Positions 55,801 through 64,000 of a DNA stretch of 64,000 nt are shown in pieces. A program made the translations under genes and the position numbers. The notes beneath the pieces were generated by a model. That model did not search any database and was not told the DNA's origin. It saw only the letters and a program-made list of their open reading frames with translations. Numbering within the stretch: the first letter of the stretch is position 1; each line of letters starts with the position of its first letter. The stretch covers positions 17,901,001-17,965,000 of the forward strand of contig CM060899.1 of the NCBI GenBank assembly GCA_030762935.1. The letters are read 5' to 3'. The DNA is from Hymenopus coronatus (taxonomy: Eukaryota; Arthropoda; Insecta; Mantodea; Hymenopodidae).

Positions 55801-56516
55801 TTGTTTAGAAAAATGTCCATGTGTGTGTCTGTCTGTGGACAGCATAGCTCAAAAACAGAAATACCAAACGTGGAATATAAGTTCATATCTTCCAAGGATG
55901 CGACACGAAGATTTTCTAGAAAATTCCCACACCACAAACTACCCGTTACATGGAATACTTTTCAAAATGTTTGATTTTCTCAAAAATAACTCTAATAGTT
56001 TTGATTAAAATACAGTATATTAAAGATATTTACACAACATGCATATTTTTAAATTTTGGGGAATAGCCTCTGAAGACTACTTTATTCAAGATGAATTTTA
56101 CGGAATTTTGCATAAGTGCTAAACCGTAAGAGATGCATAAAAACTTACCACCCAAAAAATGTAGAGGTCGTTAAAACACATTATTTATGTTATATACATT
56201 TTTTCCGCGTAGTTGATTATTTTTTTGATATTCCAATTTTTGGTTTCAGCTTTGAAAAACGTATACTTTTCTCATATAGGAATTTGTCAACTCCTGTCCA
56301 TACAAACAAAGGAACTTCAATGACATAGCAACCAGCTTTTGACTATCACTTTAACCTATGGTACCCTCTTATTTCGCTTCTACTTACCAGGAAGCAAGTA
56401 ATAAGACTATTTCTGCCATGTTTTCCGATTATCACGAAGTAAATAGAAGTATAAGCTTTTTAAGAATAATTTGTTGCAGACATGTAGAGAAAGTCATGTG
56501 AATGGTACACATCAGA
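55801..56516 (-). mobile_element. TTE copy 51, 3'-truncated, subfamily A
   Basis: Begins TTGTTTAGAAAAATGTCC (3' module absent) and ends GGTACACATCAGA. Confidence 0.87.
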
Positions 56517-56740
56517 TTTTTCTCATAGTAAAGGAACTTCAGTGACATAGCAACCAACGTTTGACAGTGGCTTTAACCTATGTCACTCCCTTATTTCGCT
56601 TCTACTTACAAGGAAACAAGTTTGAAGACTGTTTCTGCTAATTTTTACTCGATCAGCATGAAGTAAAAGGACGCACAAGCTTTTTAACAATAATTTGTTG
56701 CAGAGAGGTAGAGAAAGGCATGTGAATGGAACACATTAGA
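56517..56740 (-). mobile_element. TTE 5'-end fragment (copy 52)
   Basis: Only about 220 bp up to GGAACACATTAGA. It is the third 5' end in a row after copies 50 and 51. Confidence 0.85.
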
Positions 56741-57054
56741 TTTTTTCATGTTACCGAGAAGCAGTCAACACTTAGATGTGCCAAACGGTGTTTATTTTCC
56801 CTGGGTCCGTCCCTTCCTTTATCAAAGTATCATTATAGCGAGGATTCCAACCTAGGTTAACCTGTTACATTGTAGTCTTGATCTGTGATGTTCAGTGTTT
56901 TAGAAGCTTAGACAACCGAGCTACCAATGAGACATCTGGTAAGACCAACTTTTTAAGGCAAATATGCATTCTATTGCGTCAGTTTTCAAAAGTATTTTAA
57001 ATCGAAAATAAATCTGGCTGGAAAGCGATACGCTTGTGAGAGACAAATCTTTTA
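56741..57054. other. Spacer
   Basis: No feature is recognised. Confidence 0.4.
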
Positions 57055-57592
57055 TAATCTGGTTGCTATGTGATACAACACAAGTTCGGTCCGCTGCAGT
57101 AAAACAAGAGAGACGGATTTAAATGAAGCTTCCTGTTGAGAAGTGTTAACACAGTTTAAAATTGAAACCAATAACAAGAAATATCTCGGAAACAGTCAAC
57201 TCTACAGAAAAACGTATGTGATAAATTATGTGTTTTTATGAGATCTACATCTTCTGTGTAGAATACAAAATTCAGTAAAATTCATTCAGAATAAAGAGGA
57301 CTCAGAGACTGTTTCCTAAAAATTCAACATTTTATTTCTGAGAAAAACAAAATTTTCATAATGTTCTTCATATAAAGGTAAGTTGGGGGTGGGAGTATTT
57401 TCTTGAAAATCTTCGTGTCGCATTCTTGGACGATAATAAACTTAAGTAGCAAGTTTGACACACACATATACGCACACACGGAAATGTTTCTAAAAGTACT
57501 TATTTTTGGAATCAGAGGGACCCAAAACCTGTATTTCCGGTGAAATTTTTGGGTGCATTACAATACCTTCTCTAGTACGTGTAGAGAAAGTA
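57055..57592 (+). mobile_element. TTE copy 53, 5'-truncated with deletions
   Basis: Body from AATCTGGTTGCTATGTGA. The 3' end reads CTTCTCTAGTACGTGTAGAG, so the left palindrome arm is shortened as in copy 37. Confidence 0.82.
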
Positions 57593-57959
57593 ATAACATA
57601 TTAAAATTTAAAATATTCACAGAGAGTTGAGGCTTTTGAGTAAGTTAACCAAAACGTAATTTTATAGAGTATGTGGCCTTCCTCTCTTAGTCTCCAGTGC
57701 AGACCAGTATATCTCTTGCAGACGTTAATTAGATTATACAATGTGCATGTCTAATTTCACATATCCTAATTGAATACGCTTAGCTCTAAATGTCGTGCAA
57801 TGTTCATGAACTACGCTTCCATTTGATGTGAAAGCGATTCTATGCATGTACCCAGCACGGCTAGAGTGGTTATCTCGTCAACAGTCTGTTTCTGAAATCC
57901 GTTTTACAGGCTCTACGTGCTAGAGGTCATGTTCTATAACATTAGCGCTAGAGCTTTGA
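57593..57959. other. Spacer
   Basis: No feature is recognised. Confidence 0.4.
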
Positions 57960-58492
57960 TTTTTACTTTCTCTATACGTGCTATGTACAAAAAATTCGAT
58001 ACCGAGATTTGACCGGATATATATGTTTTAGGGTCTCCTGTATCCAAAAAAAGTATTACCAGAAAAAGGTCCGTGTGTGTGTGTGTCCATGTGTCTGTGA
58101 ACACGATAACTCAAAAACGAAAAGTCGGTAAAATACCAAACTTGGTATTTACGTTTAGTATCTTCCAGGGATACGACACGAATATTTTTAGAAAAATTCC
58201 CCCACCCCCAACTACCCCTTACATGGAACTTTTTTAGAAAATTTTGATTTGCTAAAAAATGGCTCTAACGATTTCGATTAAAATATCGTATATTAAAGAT
58301 ATTTATCTGAAATATAAAATGTATATTTTGAATTTTCTGGGAACAGCCTCTGAAGAACAATTTATGTTATATACATTTGTTTCCTGAAGTTGATTGTTTT
58401 TTTAGATATTCCTTGTTTTTGGTTTCAGCTATAAAAACTTATACTTTTCTCATACAGGACTTTGTGAACTCGTGTCCATACAAACAAAGGAA
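57960..58492 (-). mobile_element. TTE copy 54, 5'-truncated, subfamily A
   Basis: The palindrome is partly deleted (CTATACGTGCTATGTAC, then AAAAAATTCG). Another deletion occurs near 58355. Homology stops at ATACAAACAAAGGAA. Confidence 0.84.
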
Positions 58493-59103
58493 TCGCACAC
58501 ATTTGGGATTAGGCAGCGTAGGAACAACAGTTGTTATACGCCACGTAAACAACCTCAGAACATGTACGAAACACATAACAAAATCCACATGTTATGTTTT
58601 ACATTACTAAGGTGAACTGTCCTGCGCCGGCGGGTCTATCATACCACGCCTATACCACGCTACCAACCGGCATCTCTCTTGGAGTGGGCTAGGCACGTGC
58701 CATTTGGTTATGTACGACTGCCTAATCCATGGTGATTTTATGGCTGTTTCTGTATGTTGCGAATTTAGAGCTGAAAATTATATTCACGTATCTTGTACGG
58801 TATGGCCAACAAGGACCACATCTTCGTTTGGTGTCGTTTTGAAACAATTTTTCACAAAATTCAAAATCTACTTTATCCAACAGATATCGTATTCAAAGTT
58901 CCTGTTTCATTGGAAATTTCCCATATTTAGTAGGTTTCATTAAAATGTCACAAAGTAATTAAAAAGAGAAAAAGCAGAATTGATTACCTTAATTATTGTT
59001 TTAAAACTAAACTCTGACAAAATTCCAATACATTATTTTATTGCACACATTCTTAAGTTTGCTGTGGAAAATTTTCAGACCTGTAGTAGCATTTATGTGG
59101 GAG
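58493..59103. other. Spacer
   Basis: A short direct repeat of TATACCACGC lies at 58640-58662. A 79-codon frame at 58704-58943 has no recognisable motif. Confidence 0.4.
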
Positions 59104-60052
59104 AAGATGTGTTACATTCATATGCCTTTCTCTACATCTATGCAATAAATTATTGCTAAAAAGTTTATTTGCTATTTACTTAATAGTAATCGAGAAAAAA
59201 AAAACAGCAAGAAATGAATTATTACTTGTTTCCTTGTAAGTAGAAGGGAAATTAGGGAGTACCATAGATTAAAGTGACAGTCAAAAACTGGTTGCTATGT
59301 GACTGAAATTCCTTTGTTTGTATGGACAGGAGTTGACAAATTAATATATGAGAAGAGTATAAGTGCTTTAAAGCATAAATCAATAACAAAGAATATCTCA
59401 AAAACGATCAACTCCACGAAAATAATGTATATAACATAAATTGTGTGTTTTAACGAAATCTACATTTTCTGTTAACTAAGCTTTTGTCTGTCGCTTACGG
59501 TTTACCAGTTATGCAAAATTCCAAAACATTAATCCAAAATAAAGCAGTCTTCTTAGAAAATTCAGGATATACAGTTCATTTGTGATGCAAATATCTTAAA
59601 TATAAGAGCTTTTAATCAAAATCGTTAGAGCCATTTTTGAGAAAATCAAAATTTTCGAAACTTTTTCCGTGTATATGGTAGTTATGGGTGGGATTTTCTT
59701 AAAAATCTTCGTGTCGCATCTTTGGAAGATGCTGAACTGGAATGTCAAGTTTGGTATTTAAAGGAATTTCCTTTTTTGAGTTTTCCTGTTCACAGACACA
59801 CAGACACACAGACGCACGCGCGCGCGCACACACACACACACGCACACGCACGCGCGCGTGTGTTCCTTTTTTGGGAGGAAGCGCTTTTGTTTTATTTTAC
59901 TCAATTCACCAACCAATCCAATTCATCCCGAGACACACTCAGTCCTCATTTTATCATTTTTTTTTGCTTTGTTTTTGAATTTAGGGGTTCTGAAAACATT
60001 CCAATGCAATCTCGGAATGGAATTTTTGGATCCAATACCATATCCTCGCTAC
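59104..60052 (+). mobile_element. TTE copy 55, 3' terminus missing
   Basis: Body of subfamily A. The microsatellite slot (59795-59860) holds CA mixed with long CG runs. About 75 bp of unusual sequence follows before the 3' module (GGAATGGAATTTTTGGATCC). Confidence 0.83.
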
Positions 60053-60054
60053 TA

Positions 60055-60265
60055 TTTGGGGTATCCTGTTCCCAAGATCGCGGGTACAAACCATGTGGAC
60101 GATGAATATTTTTCGGGCGTAAAAATCCTTAATATGGCTTCCTTCGGATGGGAAATGAAATCGTTGGTTCCGGGTCGTAAAAGAACCTCAAGTCTGATAA
60201 AGAGGCTTGTGAGTAAAATTGGGCAGCCCAGTACAGAATGGGACACTGAAAGGGGCAAGAGTTGC
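60055..60265 (+). mobile_element. SINE family S5, second copy
   Basis: CCCAAGATCGCGGGTACAAA, ATATTTTTCGGGCGTAAAAA and GTACAGAATGGGACACTGAA match the copy at 54135-54320. Confidence 0.65.
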
Positions 60266-60269
60266 AGTG

Positions 60270-60600
60270 TGATAAAAATACTAAATTTAATTTCATCAAA
60301 CTCCTTTGAACAATTTTTGAGAAAATCAAAATCTTCGTAAAATGTTCCATGTAAATGGTATTTGGGTGGAGGATAGTCGTGAAAATCTTCGTGTCGTATT
60401 TTTGTAAGACACTTAACTTTAAATTGCAAAAACTTTTCGACTTTGAGTTATACTATCCAAGACACAGACACACACACACGCGCGCGCGCGAGCTTTTCTA
60501 AAAATACTTTTATTTTGTGTTCGAGGGTCCCCAAAAATGTATTTCCGTCGAAACTTGTGTATAACTTGAGTGAAATACAATACCTTCTCTATCTTCTATA
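60270..60600 (+). mobile_element. TTE copy 56, 3' half, terminus displaced
   Basis: From TTTTTGAGAAAATCAAAATC through a CA/CG microsatellite (60465-60490) and the 3' module to CTTCTCTATCTTCTATATA. The terminal TTGTACATAAGCGATAAAGT at about 61452-61471 may be its displaced end. Confidence 0.75.
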
Positions 60601-61451
60601 TACTTTTAGGTCAACAAACATGGTTAATGAGTTCTATTAAATATTTTCATATGGAAACATAGAAATAGTTTCTGTATTTCTCCTTTATGTTATTCATTAT
60701 TTAGTTTAGTTACTGATATTTGCCCCCGAGTACGTGTAGTTAATAATATATTGATATAAAAAAATAAAAATAACTGGATACCAGTTGTTTATTACTGGAC
60801 ACAGTAAAATGGGTAGCTTTAATAATATATATGTATATATATTTGGTGTAAAATAATAAAAGTATTTAAAAAATATAACATTTAGAAGTATAAGAAGTTA
60901 GATTAATAATAGTGAAATAAATTGTAACAATAAAATTATAATTTAATGAATGTAATAACAAAACTGTAGAAATGGTAATATAAATTGATGAAAGGTATTA
61001 AAATTTTAAATTAAATTTACATATTTGTTTGTGGTAGTGTAGTGATGTAATGCAATAGAAGAATTAGTTATAGTGAAGTTGAAGATAAAGTTTGGTATTA
61101 AAATGTTTATGTTTGTGATGTGTTTGTGTGTATTATGTGATTTGTTTAGTTTTTAACTTGCATTTGTGTTTTATTGCTTACTTATTTATATTAGATCATG
61201 CAAATGCTGAAATATATGTATTATTTCATTTTACTTATATCACTAGTTTTTGTTATATATGTAGTCTATTATAATTTATTATTTTTATTTTACGCTGTAT
61301 ATTTTTATTTTAACTTACAAATAGTCTGTAAACAATAAATATATGTTGTATGAATATAGAATATTTTTAAAAAATTGGCATATTAGCTCTCGGTTTAAAA
61401 ATTAGATAACAGGATTTTTATACACATTCTTAGTTTATTTAATGTTTATAT
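60600..61451. other. AT-rich, C-poor insert within TTE copy 56
   Basis: About 850 bp, extremely AT-rich with very few C residues on this strand from 60800 to 61150. CTGGATACCAG occurs at about 60776. No reading frame of note. It may be the untranslated end of the same retroposon type as 32113-33169. Confidence 0.5.
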
Positions 61452-61534
61452 TTGTACATAAGCGATAAAGTAAAAATAATGCTAATAGCTGTTCAAATAT
61501 TGGGAATCGCTTTAGAGAGTGTAAAATTCGTTAG

Positions 61535-62127
61535 CAAGACTTCACCGGAAATACATGTTTTGAGGTCACCTGAATCTAGAAAAAGGGATCCAAACTACCC
61601 TTTGATGAAAAAGTTTTCGAAAATTTGGATTTTCTCAAAAATAGCATTAATGTTTTTTATTAAAATGACATATGTTTAAGATATTTTCGTGACAAACGAG
61701 ATATATATCTTGGATTTTCTCTTAATAGCCTCTGAGGATCTCTTCATTCGTGTAACTTTGGCATAACATTTGTATAACAAATAAACCGTAAGAAATAGAT
61801 AAAAGCTTACAAAACAAAAACTGTGAACCTCGTCAGAACATATAATTTATGTCATATCCGTTTTTTGCAGAGCTGACGGTTTCTGATATATTCTTGGTTA
61901 TTGGTTTCAGAAATTTCAATCACACAGCAACCAGCTTTTAAAAATTTTGACTATTGCTTTAGCCAAGTGTATTCCCTGAATTCTCTTCTACTTACAAGAA
62001 ACTAAATGGTAAATCCATTTCTGTTGAATATCTCTCGATTATTTTGAAGTAGATAGAAGAATACGCTTTTGTAAGAACAATTTTATACATTGTTGTAGAG
62101 AAGGTCATGCAAAGAAAACACATCAGA
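61535..62127 (-). mobile_element. TTE copy 57, palindrome and microsatellite missing
   Basis: A 3' module remnant (CTTCACCGGAAATACATG) is fused to CCAAACTACCCTTTGATG. The 5' end is AACACATCAGA, abutting copy 58. Confidence 0.82.
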
Positions 62128-62284
62128 TTTTTGGTTTCTCTACACGTACTATATACATAGTATATAGAGAAGTTATTGCATTCCGCCCAAAAATTAGATA
62201 CCGTGATTTCACCGGAAATACACGTTTTTGGGTCTCCTGTAACCAAAAAGAAAACTATTTTGAGAAAATGTCCGTGTGAGTATC

Positions 62285-62595
62285 TTTTTTTAGTTTAAGG
62301 TCCTTTAACCTAGTTTGGTCATATCGAACGATGAATGAAATTGCTGAAATCATGCTCAAATGACCTCGAGGTCCATGGAGCTTAAAGTGACTTGACACTC
62401 GTCTTCTCAGAATAAGGGGAAACCTCGAAAAAAACCTTATCCGGGTAACTCACTCTAAGCGAGATTCTTTTTTTTTTTTTTTTTGGTAGTGTTTAACGCC
62501 CGCTTTAACTACTAATGGCACCGCAGGCGGGAAGCGAGATTCGAACTCACGATCTTTCGAATGGTAGGCAGACACGCAACCACCACACTACCCAG
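62285..62595 (-). mobile_element. SINE family S4, with nested S2 tail
   Basis: Same layout as the copy at 23904-24151: GGTCCTTTAACC end, body GACCTCGAGGTCCATGG, B-box GAGTTCGAATCTCGC. It is interrupted by a 64-bp S2 tail fragment. Confidence 0.84.
62468..62531 (-). mobile_element. SINE S2 tail fragment nested in SINE S4
   Basis: A T run followed by GGTAGTGTTTAACGCCCGCT and GGCACCGCAGGCGGG is the reverse complement of the S2 3' end. AAGCGAGATTC is duplicated exactly at 62457-62467 and 62532-62542. Confidence 0.93.
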
Positions 62596-62959
62596 GCGTG
62601 TATCTGTGTGTCTGTGACCACTGATTCAAAAATGAAAAGTCGGTAAAATGCCAAACGCAGCACTTAAGTTTAGTATCTTCCAAGGATGCAACACGAAGAT
62701 TTTCAGAAAAAAAGTCACAATTTATAGCATAGACTTTTTTTCGTTGAATTGACCATTTCTGAGATATTCCTTTTTATTTGTTTTAGATTTAAAATACTTA
62801 AAGTTTTCTCAGAGGGAAAGTTGTAAACTCTCGGCCCTATAGATAAACGGGTGTTATTTACATGGCAACCGGCTTTTAAAAGATTTGACTATCGTTTTAA
62901 TTAGTGTATTCCCTTATTTACTTTCTACTAACAAGGAAGCAAGTAATTAAAGACAATTT

Positions 62960-63033
62960 ATGCTAAATTTTATCTTGATTGCTATAAAATAGGTACATGC
63001 TAAATTTTATCTTGATTGCTATAAAATAGGTAC
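62960..63033. repeat. Perfect 37-bp tandem duplication
   Basis: The unit ATGCTAAATTTTATCTTGAT... occurs twice without mismatch, inside TTE copy 58. Confidence 0.95.
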
Positions 63034-63337
63034 AAGGATATGTTTTTTAAAAATAATTGTTAAATATTTTAAGTTTATTGCATTTCAAAAAATGGATATG
63101 TTGAGATTTTGTCGTATTTTTTTGCAAATAAATAAAATAACAAAAGTAAATGCATCTCAAAAAGAGAAACACCAACATTTTTTCCCGGAGTTACTATATC
63201 AAAAGCCTCAGAGTAAAATATAAAAAAATCGTTTCCTGTAAAATTTTTAAAATGGCGTTTGTTGAGTTTGGTTAAATCGGTCCTCAATTATTTGTTACAG
63301 CGAAGTAGAGAAAGTCATGTGAATGGAACACATCAGA

Positions 63338-64000
63338 TTTTAAAATATTTTAGAATTCTTATGTCCATAATGAAGTATGTAAAAGTTCTAGAACATGTAT
63401 TTCGATTAATAAGAATTAGATACCATTTGTAGAAGTATTGAAGCTGATGTGAATAAAGCATTTCAGATTATTCTCACAGCTTTTGAAGCGTTAATCTTTA
63501 AGGGTTTCGACTGCCAACTCAATAAATACCACAGATAACTTCACGAGATAACAACCGAGTTAGATTGGAATCAAAGAAATCCAAGCTTGCGACCATTTTG
63601 GCTATGGTTTTCATCAGATAGACAAGATGGTCGAAAGCTTGGATTTCTCAGATTCCAATCTAACTCGGTTGCTATCCTGTGAAGTCATGTGTATTAATCA
63701 ACACCGAGAATGTCCAATTTTATTGTAATTTCAAATATTGATAAATGTGTGCTAAGCTTGCAAAATCTATTATTAGGAAGCGATAAATCTGAGAAGTAAA
63801 AGATACATAATAGGGTTAAGAGAAGATAGAAAGGTGCTTTGATTGCGGTACCTTTTCGTGCAAATGATTGTCGGCATTTTGCCAACTGGAAACCTCCGTT
63901 AGTAATTACCTCTTACTCAAAATTATGGCGCTGGAATAGTCGCTGCGTAATGTTTGATTAAAATAGCCTCATTAATTATGGTATAGGTTCGGGGTGCTTC
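63338..64000. other. Spacer with a foldback hairpin
   Basis: Only the inverted repeat at 63538-63685 is recognised. Confidence 0.45.
63538..63685. repeat. Foldback hairpin with ~62-bp arms
   Basis: Arms 63538-63599 and 63624-63685 pair over nearly their whole length (CAACCGAGTTAGATTGGAAT with ATTCCAATCTAACTCGGTTG), with a ~24-nt loop. It is probably a small MITE. Weak similarity continues outward (AATACCACAG against CATGTGTATT). Confidence 0.85.

Larger units (their letters stand above)
62128..63337 (-). mobile_element. TTE copy 58, split by SINE S4 and another insert
   Basis: The palindrome CTACACGTACTATATACATAG is intact. Interruptions are SINE S4 (62285-62595) in the microsatellite slot and about 230 bp of non-TTE sequence (roughly 63057-63284). 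A 37-bp tandem duplication lies at 62960-63033. The 5' end is GGAACACATCAGA. Confidence 0.85.

Noticed and set aside
59858..60340. 160-codon open frame
   Set aside because: It spans the TTE microsatellite, SINE S5 and a second TTE, so it cannot be a single gene.
1..64000. CRISPR-like array from regularly repeated hairpins
   Set aside because: Repeats are 0.85-0.9 kb mobile elements in a eukaryotic context, not short repeats with unique spacers.

Overview
This is a eukaryotic, AT-rich, intron/intergenic-type window, most likely from an arthropod (probably an insect) with a repeat-laden genome. The evidence is a decayed irritans/SETMAR-like mariner, jockey-type LINE remnants, several tRNA-derived SINE families, and an AT-rich mitochondrial rRNA fragment of insect character. 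There are no operons and no intact long reading frames. Almost every short open frame is a chance translation of repeats. The only candidate piece of a host gene is one small exon at about 37.77-37.85 kb that looks like a signal-peptide-encoding first coding exon.

The dominant feature is one family of about 0.85-0.9 kb non-autonomous elements, here called TTE (T-tract element). I delimited about 58 complete or partial copies on both strands, covering by hand estimate nearly 60% of the window. Read 5' to 3', a TTE starts TCTGATGTG and forms a short hairpin (ATGTG/CACAT). It then carries the subterminal repeat ACTTTCTCTA, about 550 bp of conserved non-coding body, and an internal perfect inverted repeat (TTAAATACCAA/TTGGTATTTAA). 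After that come a variable microsatellite (usually CA), a conserved 3' module containing TTTCCGGTGAAATCTC, a terminal palindrome around GTACTATGTACATAGT, and finally TAGAGAAAGTAAAA. Two subfamilies (A and B) differ in body and termini. Copies are inserted in A/T runs without an obvious target duplication, are often head-to-tail, and are nested in each other. This architecture resembles Helentron-associated interspersed elements (HINE/DINE-1 type, Helitron superfamily). That classification is inference, because no Rep/helicase gene is present.

Layout. 0-10.8 kb: TTE copies, one SINE with a perfect 15-bp target duplication, two nested TTE pairs and a tRNA-like sequence. 10.8-13.3 kb: an unusual block of four minus-strand promoter cassettes, each with heat-shock elements, a TATA-like box and an initiator-like motif at nearly fixed spacing; the block is punctuated by TTE-like 3' modules. 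13.7-15.1 kb: jockey-like LINE remnant. 15.1-37.7 kb: TTE arrays with SINEs, a LINE fragment and a second retroposon inside a single TTE, and a Tigger/pogo-like end. 37.7-43.7 kb: candidate exon, SINEs, and a duplicated segment whose second copy carries a private insertion and a NUMT. 44.7-48.1 kb: hAT/ZBED-like fragment, a large foldback palindrome, and the mariner. 48.7-64 kb: more TTE copies, a C-poor AT-rich insert, a SINE-in-SINE nest and a small foldback hairpin.

The most interesting candidate system is the heat-shock-promoter-like array at 11.5-12.7 kb. It has a possible analogue in the Drosophila 87C1 alpha-beta-gamma heat-inducible repeats, and could be a case of promoter capture and amplification by a Helitron-like element. 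No assay or database search could be run here, so element classes and functions are inferences from motifs and structure.
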